Positions 11,885 through 21,502 of a DNA stretch of 64,000 bases are shown here, piece by piece. Under the pieces are notes generated by a model. That model had not been told where the DNA came from, did no database searches, and saw only the letters and a list, made by a program, of their open reading frames with translations. The stretch lies in assembly GCF_902167145.1 (NCBI RefSeq), contig NW_023366916.1, positions 1-64,000 of the forward strand, given 5' to 3'. The stretch is from Zea mays (Eukaryota > Streptophyta > Magnoliopsida > Poales > Poaceae). Each line of letters opens with the position of its first letter. Positions within the stretch are counted from its first letter, which is position 1. Made by a program: the position numbers and the translations under genes.

Positions 11885-12003
11885 GGAATGCAACACGAGG
11901 ACTTCCCAGGAGGTCACCCATCCTAGTACTACTCTCGCCCAAGCACGCTTAACTTCGGAGTTCTGATGGGATCCGGTGCTTTAGTGCTGGTATGATCGCA
12001 TCC
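11885..12003 (-). rRNA. 5S rRNA gene L38
   Basis: Gene as L1; its upstream spacer has A6 instead of A5 at 12097-12102 (321 bp step). Confidence 0.97.
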
Positions 12004-12205
12004 GTCATATCCTGCGTCCTCCTTCCTCTTATGCCCACACCTCCGTGCTCGGCTCGCCCACGGCACTGGACATCCTTCCTCCGCACAAAGTACCCGAAAA
12101 AACGCCCCTTAAAACAAATAAAAGGTAATTTAACACGAGAACGGTCACCCATTTTTACTATGGTTTGGTGTTCGAAAAACAAACAAAAATAAAACCAAAA
12201 AAAAA

Positions 12206-12324
12206 GGAATGCAACACGAGGACTTCCCAGGAGGTCACCCATCCTAGTACTACTCTCGCCCAAGCACGCTTAACTTCGGAGTTCTGATGGGATCCGGTGC
12301 TTTAGTGCTGGTATGATCGCATCC
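12206..12324 (-). rRNA. 5S rRNA gene L39
   Basis: As L1. Confidence 0.97.
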
Positions 12325-12525
12325 GTCATATCCTGCGTCCTCCTTCCTCTTATGCCCACACCTCCGTGCTCGGCTCGCCCACGGCACTGGACATCCTTCC
12401 TCCGCACAAAGTACCCGAAAAACGCCCCTTAAAACAAATAAAAGGTAATTTAACACGAGAACGGTCACCCATTTTTACTATGGTTTGGTGTTCGAAAAAC
12501 AAACAAAAATAAAACCAAAAAAAAA

Positions 12526-12644
12526 GGAATGCAACACGAGGACTTCCCAGGAGGTCACCCATCCTAGTACTACTCTCGCCCAAGCACGCTTAACTTCGGA
12601 GTTCTGATGGGATCCGGTGCTTTAGTGCTGGTATGATCGCATCC
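12526..12644 (-). rRNA. 5S rRNA gene L40
   Basis: As L1. Confidence 0.97.
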
Positions 12645-12845
12645 GTCATATCCTGCGTCCTCCTTCCTCTTATGCCCACACCTCCGTGCTCGGCTCGCCC
12701 ACGGCACTGGACATCCTTCCTCCGCACAAAGTACCCGAAAAACGCCCCTTAAAACAAATAAAAGGTAATTTAACACGAGAACGGTCACCCATTTTTACTA
12801 TGGTTTGGTGTTCGAAAAACAAACAAAAATAAAACCAAAAAAAAA

Positions 12846-12964
12846 GGAATGCAACACGAGGACTTCCCAGGAGGTCACCCATCCTAGTACTACTCTCGCC
12901 CAAGCACGCTTAACTTCGGAGTTCTGATGGGATCCGGTGCTTTAGTGCTGGTATGATCGCATCC
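12846..12964 (-). rRNA. 5S rRNA gene L41
   Basis: As L1. Confidence 0.97.
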
Positions 12965-13165
12965 GTCATATCCTGCGTCCTCCTTCCTCTTATGCCCACA
13001 CCTCCGTGCTCGGCTCGCCCACGGCACTGGACATCCTTCCTCCGCACAAAGTACCCGAAAAACGCCCCTTAAAACAAATAAAAGGTAATTTAACACGAGA
13101 ACGGTCACCCATTTTTACTATGGTTTGGTGTTCGAAAAACAAACAAAAATAAAACCAAAAAAAAA

Positions 13166-13284
13166 GGAATGCAACACGAGGACTTCCCAGGAGGTCACCC
13201 ATCCTAGTACTACTCTCGCCCAAGCACGCTTAACTTCGGAGTTCTGATGGGATCCGGTGCTTTAGTGCTGGTATGATCGCATCC
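13166..13284 (-). rRNA. 5S rRNA gene L42
   Basis: As L1. Confidence 0.97.
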
Positions 13285-13485
13285 GTCATATCCTGCGTCC
13301 TCCTTCCTCTTATGCCCACACCTCCGTGCTCGGCTCGCCCACGGCACTGGACATCCTTCCTCCGCACAAAGTACCCGAAAAACGCCCCTTAAAACAAATA
13401 AAAGGTAATTTAACACGAGAACGGTCACCCATTTTTACTATGGTTTGGTGTTCGAAAAACAAACAAAAATAAAACCAAAAAAAAA

Positions 13486-13604
13486 GGAATGCAACACGAG
13501 GACTTCCCAGGAGGTCACCCATCCTAGTACTACTCTCGCCCAAGCACGCTTAACTTCGGAGTTCTGATGGGATCCGGTGCTTTAGTGCTGGTATGATCGC
13601 ATCC
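13486..13604 (-). rRNA. 5S rRNA gene L43
   Basis: As L1. Confidence 0.97.
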
Positions 13605-13804
13605 GTCATATCCTGCGTCCTCCTTCCTCTTATGCCCACACCTCCGTGCTCGGCTCGCCCACGGCACTGGACATCCTTCCTCCGCACAAAGTACCCGAAA
13701 AACGCCCCTTAAAACAAATAAAAGGTAATTTAACACGAGAACGGTCACCCATTTTTACTATGGTTTGGTGTTCGAAAAACAAACAAAAATAAAACCAAAA
13801 AAAA

Positions 13805-13923
13805 GGAATGCAACACGAGGACTTCCCAGGAGGTCACCCATCCTAGTACTACTCTCGCCCAAGCACGCTTAACTTCGGAGTTCTGATGGGATCCGGTGCT
13901 TTAGTGCTGGTATGATCGCATCC
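13805..13923 (-). rRNA. 5S rRNA gene L44
   Basis: As L1 but T8 terminator. Confidence 0.97.
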
Positions 13924-14124
13924 GTCATATCCTGCGTCCTCCTTCCTCTTATGCCCACACCTCCGTGCTCGGCTCGCCCACGGCACTGGACATCCTTCCT
14001 CCGCACAAAGTACCCGAAAAACGCCCCTTAAAACAAATAAAAGGTAATTTAACACGAGAACGGTCACCCATTTTTACTATGGTTTGGTGTTCGAAAAACA
14101 AACAAAAATAAAACCAAAAAAAAA

Positions 14125-14243
14125 GGAATGCAACACGAGGACTTCCCAGGAGGTCACCCATCCTAGTACTACTCTCGCCCAAGCACGCTTAACTTCGGAG
14201 TTCTGATGGGATCCGGTGCTTTAGTGCTGGTATGATCGCATCC
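14125..14243 (-). rRNA. 5S rRNA gene L45
   Basis: As L1. Confidence 0.97.
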
Positions 14244-14444
14244 GTCATATCCTGCGTCCTCCTTCCTCTTATGCCCACACCTCCGTGCTCGGCTCGCCCA
14301 CGGCACTGGACATCCTTCCTCCGCACAAAGTACCCGAAAAACGCCCCTTAAAACAAATAAAAGGTAATTTAACACGAGAACGGTCACCCATTTTTACTAT
14401 GGTTTGGTGTTCGAAAAACAAACAAAAATAAAACCAAAAAAAAA

Positions 14445-14563
14445 GGAATGCAACACGAGGACTTCCCAGGAGGTCACCCATCCTAGTACTACTCTCGCCC
14501 AAGCACGCTTAACTTCGGAGTTCTGATGGGATCCGGTGCTTTAGTGCTGGTATGATCGCATCC
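14445..14563 (-). rRNA. 5S rRNA gene L46
   Basis: As L1. Confidence 0.97.
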
Positions 14564-14764
14564 GTCATATCCTGCGTCCTCCTTCCTCTTATGCCCACAC
14601 CTCCGTGCTCGGCTCGCCCACGGCACTGGACATCCTTCCTCCGCACAAAGTACCCGAAAAACGCCCCTTAAAACAAATAAAAGGTAATTTAACACGAGAA
14701 CGGTCACCCATTTTTACTATGGTTTGGTGTTCGAAAAACAAACAAAAATAAAACCAAAAAAAAA

Positions 14765-14883
14765 GGAATGCAACACGAGGACTTCCCAGGAGGTCACCCA
14801 TCCTAGTACTACTCTCGCCCAAGCACGCTTAACTTCGGAGTTCTGATGGGATCCGGTGCTTTAGTGCTGGTATGATCGCATCC
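14765..14883 (-). rRNA. 5S rRNA gene L47
   Basis: As L1. Confidence 0.97.
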
Positions 14884-15084
14884 GTCATATCCTGCGTCCT
14901 CCTTCCTCTTATGCCCACACCTCCGTGCTCGGCTCGCCCACGGCACTGGACATCCTTCCTCCGCACAAAGTACCCGAAAAACGCCCCTTAAAACAAATAA
15001 AAGGTAATTTAACACGAGAACGGTCACCCATTTTTACTATGGTTTGGTGTTCGAAAAACAAACAAAAATAAAACCAAAAAAAAA

Positions 15085-15203
15085 GGAATGCAACACGAGG
15101 ACTTCCCAGGAGGTCACCCATCCTAGTACTACTCTCGCCCAAGCACGCTTAACTTCGGAGTTCTGATGGGATCCGGTGCTTTAGTGCTGGTATGATCGCA
15201 TCC
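15085..15203 (-). rRNA. 5S rRNA gene L48
   Basis: As L1. Confidence 0.97.
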
Positions 15204-15404
15204 GTCATATCCTGCGTCCTCCTTCCTCTTATGCCCACACCTCCGTGCTCGGCTCGCCCACGGCACTGGACATCCTTCCTCCGCACAAAGTACCCGAAAA
15301 ACGCCCCTTAAAACAAATAAAAGGTAATTTAACACGAGAACGGTCACCCATTTTTACTATGGTTTGGTGTTCGAAAAACAAACAAAAATAAAACCAAAAA
15401 AAAA

Positions 15405-15523
15405 GGAATGCAACACGAGGACTTCCCAGGAGGTCACCCATCCTAGTACTACTCTCGCCCAAGCACGCTTAACTTCGGAGTTCTGATGGGATCCGGTGCT
15501 TTAGTGCTGGTATGATCGCATCC
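15405..15523 (-). rRNA. 5S rRNA gene L49
   Basis: As L1. Confidence 0.97.
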
Positions 15524-15723
15524 GTCATATCCTGCGTCCTCCTTCCTCTTATGCCCACACCTCCGTGCTCGGCTCGCCCACGGCACTGGACATCCTTCCT
15601 CCGCACAAAGTACCCGAAAAACGCCCCTTAAAACAAATAAAAGGTAATTTAACACGAGAACGGTCACCCATTTTTACTATGGTTTGGTGTTCGAAAAACA
15701 AACAAAAATAAAACCAAAAAAAA

Positions 15724-15842
15724 GGAATGCAACACGAGGACTTCCCAGGAGGTCACCCATCCTAGTACTACTCTCGCCCAAGCACGCTTAACTTCGGAGT
15801 TCTGATGGGATCCGGTGCTTTAGTGCTGGTATGATCGCATCC
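15724..15842 (-). rRNA. 5S rRNA gene L50
   Basis: As L1 but T8 terminator. Confidence 0.97.
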
Positions 15843-16043
15843 GTCATATCCTGCGTCCTCCTTCCTCTTATGCCCACACCTCCGTGCTCGGCTCGCCCAC
15901 GGCACTGGACATCCTTCCTCCGCACAAAGTACCCGAAAAACGCCCCTTAAAACAAATAAAAGGTAATTTAACACGAGAACGGTCACCCATTTTTACTATG
16001 GTTTGGTGTTCGAAAAACAAACAAAAATAAAACCAAAAAAAAA

Positions 16044-16162
16044 GGAATGCAACACGAGGACTTCCCAGGAGGTCACCCATCCTAGTACTACTCTCGCCCA
16101 AGCACGCTTAACTTCGGAGTTCTGATGGGATCCGGTGCTTTAGTGCTGGTATGATCGCATCC
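16044..16162 (-). rRNA. 5S rRNA gene L51
   Basis: As L1. Confidence 0.97.
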
Positions 16163-16363
16163 GTCATATCCTGCGTCCTCCTTCCTCTTATGCCCACACC
16201 TCCGTGCTCGGCTCGCCCACGGCACTGGACATCCTTCCTCCGCACAAAGTACCCGAAAAACGCCCCTTAAAACAAATAAAAGGTAATTTAACACGAGAAC
16301 GGTCACCCATTTTTACTATGGTTTGGTGTTCGAAAAACAAACAAAAATAAAACCAAAAAAAAA

Positions 16364-16482
16364 GGAATGCAACACGAGGACTTCCCAGGAGGTCACCCAT
16401 CCTAGTACTACTCTCGCCCAAGCACGCTTAACTTCGGAGTTCTGATGGGATCCGGTGCTTTAGTGCTGGTATGATCGCATCC
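16364..16482 (-). rRNA. 5S rRNA gene L52
   Basis: Gene as L1; upstream spacer has A6 at 16576-16581. Confidence 0.97.
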
Positions 16483-16684
16483 GTCATATCCTGCGTCCTC
16501 CTTCCTCTTATGCCCACACCTCCGTGCTCGGCTCGCCCACGGCACTGGACATCCTTCCTCCGCACAAAGTACCCGAAAAAACGCCCCTTAAAACAAATAA
16601 AAGGTAATTTAACACGAGAACGGTCACCCATTTTTACTATGGTTTGGTGTTCGAAAAACAAACAAAAATAAAACCAAAAAAAAA

Positions 16685-16803
16685 GGAATGCAACACGAGG
16701 ACTTCCCAGGAGGTCACCCATCCTAGTACTACTCTCGCCCAAGCACGCTTAACTTCGGAGTTCTGATGGGATCCGGTGCTTTAGTGCTGGTATGATCGCA
16801 TCC
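16685..16803 (-). rRNA. 5S rRNA gene L53
   Basis: As L1. Confidence 0.97.
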
Positions 16804-17004
16804 GTCATATCCTGCGTCCTCCTTCCTCTTATGCCCACACCTCCGTGCTCGGCTCGCCCACGGCACTGGACATCCTTCCTCCGCACAAAGTACCCGAAAA
16901 ACGCCCCTTAAAACAAATAAAAGGTAATTTAACACGAGAACGGTCACCCATTTTTACTATGGTTTGGTGTTCGAAAAACAAACAAAAATAAAACCAAAAA
17001 AAAA

Positions 17005-17123
17005 GGAATGCAACACGAGGACTTCCCAGGAGGTCACCCATCCTAGTACTACTCTCGCCCAAGCACGCTTAACTTCGGAGTTCTGATGGGATCCGGTGCT
17101 TTAGTGCTGGTATGATCGCATCC
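17005..17123 (-). rRNA. 5S rRNA gene L54
   Basis: As L1. Last complete gene before the transposon. Confidence 0.97.
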
Positions 17124-17324
17124 GTCATATCCTGCGTCCTCCTTCCTCTTATGCCCACACCTCCGTGCTCGGCTCGCCCACGGCACTGGACATCCTTCCT
17201 CCGCACAAAGTACCCGAAAAACGCCCCTTAAAACAAATAAAAGGTAATTTAACACGAGAACGGTCACCCATTTTTACTATGGTTTGGTGTTCGAAAAACA
17301 AACAAAAATAAAACCAAAAAAAAA

Positions 17325-17439
17325 GGAATGCAACACGAGGACTTCCCAGGAGGTCACCCATCCTAGTACTACTCTCGCCCAAGCACGCTTAACTTCGGAG
17401 TTCTGATGGGATCCGGTGCTTTAGTGCTGGTATGATCGC
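17325..17439 (-). pseudogene. 5S rRNA gene L55, cut at its 5' end by the retrotransposon
   Basis: It keeps 115 of 119 nt, including the A box, C box and T9 terminator. The first four RNA nucleotides (GGAU) and the whole upstream promoter are replaced by the antisense start of the 5' LTR. Loss of these four bases removes half of helix I, so any RNA made would probably not fold into a stable 5S. The internal control region could still recruit TFIIIA. Confidence 0.95.
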
Positions 17440-17582
17440 TGAAAGGGAATTAGGCTTACACCTAGTTCCTAAATAATTTTGGTGGTTGAATTGCCCAACA
17501 CAAATATTGGACTGACTAGTTTGCTCTAGTGTATAAGTTATACAGGTGCAAAAGGTTCACATCTAGCCAATAAAAAGATCAT
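17440..17582 (+). other. Divergent U3 start of the 5' LTR
   Basis: Aligned by eye with 25581-25724, this segment shows 18 substitutions and one 1-bp indel between 17458 and 17582. They include many transversions. From 17583 to 17836 the two LTRs are identical. The sharp change marks a recombination or conversion border in that interval. Confidence 0.85.
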
Positions 17583-17637
17583 GTGTTGGATTCAACAAAG
17601 GAGCAATGAGGCAACCGAGGGCACCTCTGGCTGGAGG

Positions 17638-18146
17638 CACCGGACTGTCCGGTGTGCACCGGACAGTGTCCGGTGCGCCCAGAGGACACCAACTCAAACT
17701 CTTCGCCCTCGGGAATTCTCGGAAGCCGGCGCGCTATAATTCACCGGACTGTCCGGTGTGCACCGGACATGTCCGGTGCTCCAAGGAAGCGCGGTCTCCG
17801 GAACTTGTCAGCCTCGGGTTCGCGCGGCAGCCGCTCTGCTAAAATTCACCGGACTGTCCGGTGTGCACCGGACTGTCCGGTGTGCACCGGACTGTCCGGT
17901 GCGCCAGCGGAGCAACGGCTCCCTGCGGCGCCAATGGCTCCCTGCGGTGCATTTAATGCGCGCGCAGCGCGCGCAGACGTCAGGCACGCCCATACCGGTG
18001 CACCGGACATCAAACAGTACATGTCCGGTGTGCACCGGACACCCAGGCGGGCCCACAAGTCAGAAGCTCCAACGGCTAGAATCCAACGGCAGTGATGACG
18101 TGGCAGGGGGCACCGGACTGTCCGGTGTGCACCGGACTGTCCGGTG
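17638..18146 (+). repeat. Palindrome cluster region in 5' LTR U3
   Basis: Five clusters of the dyad CACCGGAC...GTCCGGTG lie at 17638-17675, 17742-17778, 17847-17901, 18001-18030 and 18111-18146. Neighbouring dyads are joined by TGTGCACC, so longer hairpins can form. The third cluster has three units here and two in the 3' LTR. Such palindromes upstream of the TATA box are a known Sirevirus feature and are thought to be regulatory. The protein-like frames over this region are only shadows of the repeat. Confidence 0.9.
18096..18105 (+). promoter_or_regulatory. ACGT-core (bZIP-type) element, 5' LTR
   Basis: TGACGTGGCA is a C/G-box hybrid of the kind bound by plant bZIP factors. It lies about 90 bp upstream of the TATA box, between two palindrome clusters. 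The motif is seen directly; binding is inferred. Confidence 0.45.
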
Positions 18147-18194
18147 CGCCATCGAACAGACAGGTTCCCAACGGCCACATTTGGTGGTTGGGGC

Positions 18195-18202
18195 TATAAA
18201 TA
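18195..18202 (+). promoter_or_regulatory. TATA box of the 5' LTR promoter
   Basis: TATAAATA in a GC-rich setting, followed by the plant-leader-like R/U5 part of the LTR. Transcription of the element RNA would start roughly 30 bp downstream, near 18225-18235 (estimated). Confidence 0.8.
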
Positions 18203-18769
18203 CCCCAACCACCCCACCATTCATGGCATCCAAGTTTTCCCACTTCTCAACCACTTACAAGAGCTAGGCATCAATTCTAGACACATTCAAAGAGATCAAA
18301 TCCTCTCCAATTCCACACAAAACCCTAGTGACTAGTGAGAGTGATTTGCCGTGTTCATTTGAGCTCTTGCGCTTGGATTGCTTCTTTTCTTTCTCACTTG
18401 TTCTTGTGATCAAAACTCCATTGTAATCAAGGCAAGAGGCACCAATTGTGTGGTGGCCCTTGCGGGGAAGTTTTGTTCCCGGCTTTGATTTGAGAAGAGA
18501 AGCTCACTCGGTCCGAGGGACCGTTTGAGAGAGGGAAGGGTTGAAAGAGACCCGGCCTTTGTGGCCTCCTCAACGGGGAGTAGGTTTGAGAGAACCGAAC
18601 CTCGGTGAAACAAATCCGTGTGTCACACTTCATTATTTGCTCGCGATTTGTTTTGCGCCCTCTCTCGCGGACTCGTTTATATTTCTAACGCTAACCCGTC
18701 TTGTAGTTGTGTTTATATTTGTAAAATTCAGTTTCGCCCTATTCACCCCCCCTCTAGGCAACTATCAAT

Positions 18770-18781
18770 TGGTATCAGAGC
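18770..18781 (+). other. Primer binding site (initiator tRNA-Met)
   Basis: TGGTATCAGAGC is complementary to the 3' end of plant initiator methionine tRNA. It begins two bases after the 5' LTR and primes minus-strand DNA synthesis. Confidence 0.95.
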
Positions 18782-18814
18782 CGGTGCTTCATTAGAGCCT
18801 AACCGCTCGAAGTG

Positions 18815-21502
18815 ATGTCGGGAGATCACGCCAAGAAGGAGATGGAGACCGGCGAAAAGCCCACTACAAGCCACGGGAGCACTTCATCGGAAGAGTCCCG
18901 CACCAAAAGGAGGGAGAAGAAGAAGAGCTCCTCCAACAAAGGGAAGGAGAAGAAATCTTCTTCTCACCACAAAGAGAAGAAGGAAAAATCTTCTTCCCAC
19001 AAGCCGCATCGGAAAGGCGACAAGCACAAGAGGATGAGGAAAGTGGTCTACTACGAGACCGACACTTCATCAACATCGACCTCCGACTCCGATGCACCCT
19101 CCGTCACTTCTAAGCGCCAAGAGCGCAAGAAGTATAGTAAGATCCCCCTACGCTACCCTCGCATTTCCAAACATACACCTTTACTTTCCGTCCCATTAGG
19201 CAAACCACCAACTTTTGATGGTGAAGATTACGCTAGGTGGAGCGATTTAATGCGTTTTCATCTAACCTCGCTCCACAAAAGCATATGGGATGTTGTTGAG
19301 TTTGGCGCGCAGGTACCATCCGTAGGGGATGAGGACTATGATGAGGATGAGGTAGCCCAAATCGAGCACTTCAACTCTCAAGCAACAACAATACTCCTCG
19401 CCTCTCTAAGTAGAGAGGAGTATAACAAAGTACAAGGGTTGAAGAGCGCCAAGGAGATTTGGGATGTACTCAAAACCGCGCACGAGGGAGACGAGCTCAC
19501 CAAGATCACCAAGCGGGAAACGATCGAGGGGGAGCTCGGTCGGTTCCGACTCCACAAAGGAGAGGAGCCACAACACATGTACAACCGGCTCAAGACTTTG
19601 GTGAACCAAGTGCGCAACCTCGGGAGCAAGAAGTGGGACGATCACGAAGTGGTAAATGTTATTTTAAGATCTCTCATTTTTCTTAATCCTACTCAAGTTC
19701 AATTGATTCGTGGTAATCCTAGATATACTAAAATGACCCCCGAGGAAGTTATCGGGCATTTTGTAAGTTTTGAGTGCATGATAGAAGGCTCGAGGAAAAT
19801 CAACGAGCTTGGCGACTCATCCGAAGCCCAACCCGTTGCATTCAAAGCAACGGAGGAGAAGAAGGAGGAGTCTACACCAAGTCGTCAACCAATAGACGCC
19901 TCCAAGCTTGACAATGAAGAGATGGCGCTCGTCATTAAAAGCTTCCGCCAAATCCTCAAACAAAGGAGGGGGAAAGACTACAAGTCCCGCTCCAAGAAGG
20001 TTTGCTACAAGTGTGGTAAGCCCGGTCATTTTATTGCTAAATGTCCTATATCAAGTGACAGTGACCGAGGCGACGACAAGAAGGGGAGAAGAAAGGAGAA
20101 AAAGAGGTACTACAAGAAGAAGGGCGGCGATGCCCATGTTTGTCGCGAGTGGGACTCCGACGAGAGCTCAAGCGACTCCTCCGACGACGAGGACGCCGCC
20201 AACATCGCCGTCACCAAGGGACTCCTCTTCCCCAACGTCGGCCACAAGTGCCTCATGGCAAAGGACGGCAAAAAGAAGGTTAAATCTAAATCCTCCACTA
20301 AATATGAATCCTCTAGTGATGACAATGCTACTGATGAGGAAGATAATTTGCGTTCCCTTTTTGCCAACCTTAACATAGCTCAAAAGGAAAAATTAAATGA
20401 ATTGGTTAGTGCTATTCATGAAAAGGATGACCTTTTGGATTCCCAAGAGGATTGTCTAATTAAAGAAAACAAAAAACATGTTAAGGTTAAAAAGGCTTAT
20501 GCTCTAGAAGTAGAAAAATGTGAAAAATTATCTAGTGAGCTTAGCACTTGCCGTGAAATGATTGACAACCTTAGACATGAAAATGCTAGTTTAAATGCTA
20601 AGGTTGATTCTCATGTTTGTAATGTTTCAATTTCCACTCCTAGAGATAATAATGATGATTTGCTTGCTAGGATTGAAGAATTGAACATTTCTCTTGCTAG
20701 CCTTAGATTAGAGAATGAAAATTTGATTACTAAGGCCCAAGATTTTGATGTTTGCAAAGATACAATTGCCGATCTTAGAGATAAGAATGATATACTTCGT
20801 GCTAAGATTGTTGAACTTAATTCTTGCAAAACATCTACATCTACCATTGAACATGTCACTATTTGTACTAGGTGTAGAAATGTTGATATTGATGCTATTC
20901 ATGATCACATGATTTTAATTAAGCAACAAAATGATCATATAGCTAAACTAGATGCTAAAATTGCCGAGCACAACTTAGAAAATGAGAAATTTAAATTTGC
21001 TCGTAGCATGCTTTATAATGGGAGACGCCCTGGCATCAAGGATGGCATTGGCTTCCAAAGGGGAGACAATGTCAAACTTAATGCCCCTCCTAAGAACTTG
21101 TCTAACTTTGTTAAGGGCAAAGCTCCCATGCCTCAGGATAACGAGGGTTACATTTTATACCCTGCCGGCTATCCTGAGAGCAAAATTAGGAAGATTCATT
21201 CTAGGAAGTCTCACTCTGGCCCTAATCATGCTTTTATGTATAAGGGTGAGACATCTAGTTCTAGGCAACCAACCCATGCTAAGTTGCCTAAGAAGAAAAT
21301 TCCTAATGCATCAAATGATCATGCCATTTCATTTAAAACTTTTGATGCATCTTATGTGCTTACTAGCAAATCCGGCAAGGTAGTTGCCAAATTTGTTGGG
21401 GGCAAACACAAGGGCTCCAAGACTTGTGTTTGGGTACCCAAAGTTCTTGTTTCTAATGCCAAAGGACCCAAAACCGTTTGGGTACCTAAAGTCAAGAACT
21501 AA
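18815..21502 (+). CDS. gag: Gag polyprotein, Sirevirus type (895 aa)
   Basis: Structural protein that packages the element RNA in cytoplasmic particles. The ATG at 18815 is chosen; a GTG directly before it only extends the frame. Residues 1-110 are Lys/Ser/His-rich and probably disordered. From about 127 (LGKPPTFDG) to about 335 lies the copia-type gag core (UBN2-like). A CCHC zinc knuckle of form CX2CX4HX4C uses C397, C400, H405 and C410 and is set in basic sequence. An acidic Ser/Asp stretch follows. About 510-730 is heptad-like and rich in Leu, Glu, Lys and Asn, consistent with the long coiled coil known in Sirevirus Gag. The C-terminus has two copies of a VWVPKV motif just before TAA. The codon style changes from GC-rich early to AT-rich in the coiled coil. 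Confidence 0.93.
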   Translation: MSGDHAKKEMETGEKPTTSHGSTSSEESRTKRREKKKSSSNKGKEKKSSSHHKEKKEKSSSHKPHRKGDKHKRMRKVVYYETDTSSTSTSDSDAPSVTSKRQERKKYSKIPLRYPRISKHTPLLSVPLGKPPTFDGEDYARWSDLMRFHLTSLHKSIWDVVEFGAQVPSVGDEDYDEDEVAQIEHFNSQATTILLASLSREEYNKVQGLKSAKEIWDVLKTAHEGDELTKITKRETIEGELGRFRLHKGEEPQHMYNRLKTLVNQVRNLGSKKWDDHEVVNVILRSLIFLNPTQVQLIRGNPRYTKMTPEEVIGHFVSFECMIEGSRKINELGDSSEAQPVAFKATEEKKEESTPSRQPIDASKLDNEEMALVIKSFRQILKQRRGKDYKSRSKKVCYKCGKPGHFIAKCPISSDSDRGDDKKGRRKEKKRYYKKKGGDAHVCREWDSDESSSDSSDDEDAANIAVTKGLLFPNVGHKCLMAKDGKKKVKSKSSTKYESSSDDNATDEEDNLRSLFANLNIAQKEKLNELVSAIHEKDDLLDSQEDCLIKENKKHVKVKKAYALEVEKCEKLSSELSTCREMIDNLRHENASLNAKVDSHVCNVSISTPRDNNDDLLARIEELNISLASLRLENENLITKAQDFDVCKDTIADLRDKNDILRAKIVELNSCKTSTSTIEHVTICTRCRNVDIDAIHDHMILIKQQNDHIAKLDAKIAEHNLENEKFKFARSMLYNGRRPGIKDGIGFQRGDNVKLNAPPKNLSNFVKGKAPMPQDNEGYILYPAGYPESKIRKIHSRKSHSGPNHAFMYKGETSSSRQPTHAKLPKKKIPNASNDHAISFKTFDASYVLTSKSGKVVAKFVGGKHKGSKTCVWVPKVLVSNAKGPKTVWVPKVKN

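Larger units (their letters stand above)
1..17439 (-). repeat. 5S rDNA tandem array, left block (54 complete units)
   Basis: Head-to-tail array with a period of 320 bp, all units transcribed from the minus strand. It begins inside a spacer at position 1, so it continues beyond the window, and stops exactly at the 5' LTR. The period is 319 bp where the terminator T run is 8 instead of 9, and 321 bp where a spacer A run is 6 instead of 5. I saw no base substitutions between units in this block. Both long reading frames crossing the unit translate identically throughout, which supports near-perfect homogeneity. A 320 bp unit fits what is known of maize 5S rDNA. Confidence 0.98.
17440..18767 (+). 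repeat. 5' LTR (1328 bp)
   Basis: It starts TGAAAGGG and ends CTATCA just before the primer binding site. It is 18 bp longer than the 3' LTR: one extra 19 bp palindrome unit at about 17847-17901, minus one base near the start. The first 143 bp are strongly diverged from the 3' LTR. The rest differs only at 17837 (T against C), 17935 (T against C) and 18760 (A against G). All three fit loss of a CpG in this copy. Confidence 0.97.

Noticed and set aside
17357..17439. 83 bp present on both sides of the element as a target-site duplication
   Set aside because: Far too long for Ty1/copia integrase (about 5 bp). It is simply the register offset between two 5S repeat positions.
17606..18267. Plus- and minus-strand frames up to 169 codons in the LTRs, rich in His-Arg-Thr-Val-Arg-Cys-Ala-Pro repeats
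   Set aside because: They are translations of the CACCGGAC/GTCCGGTG palindromes; similar repeats appear in several frames and on both strands.
18812..18814. GTG as the gag start
   Set aside because: The next codon is ATG at 18815, the normal eukaryotic start.
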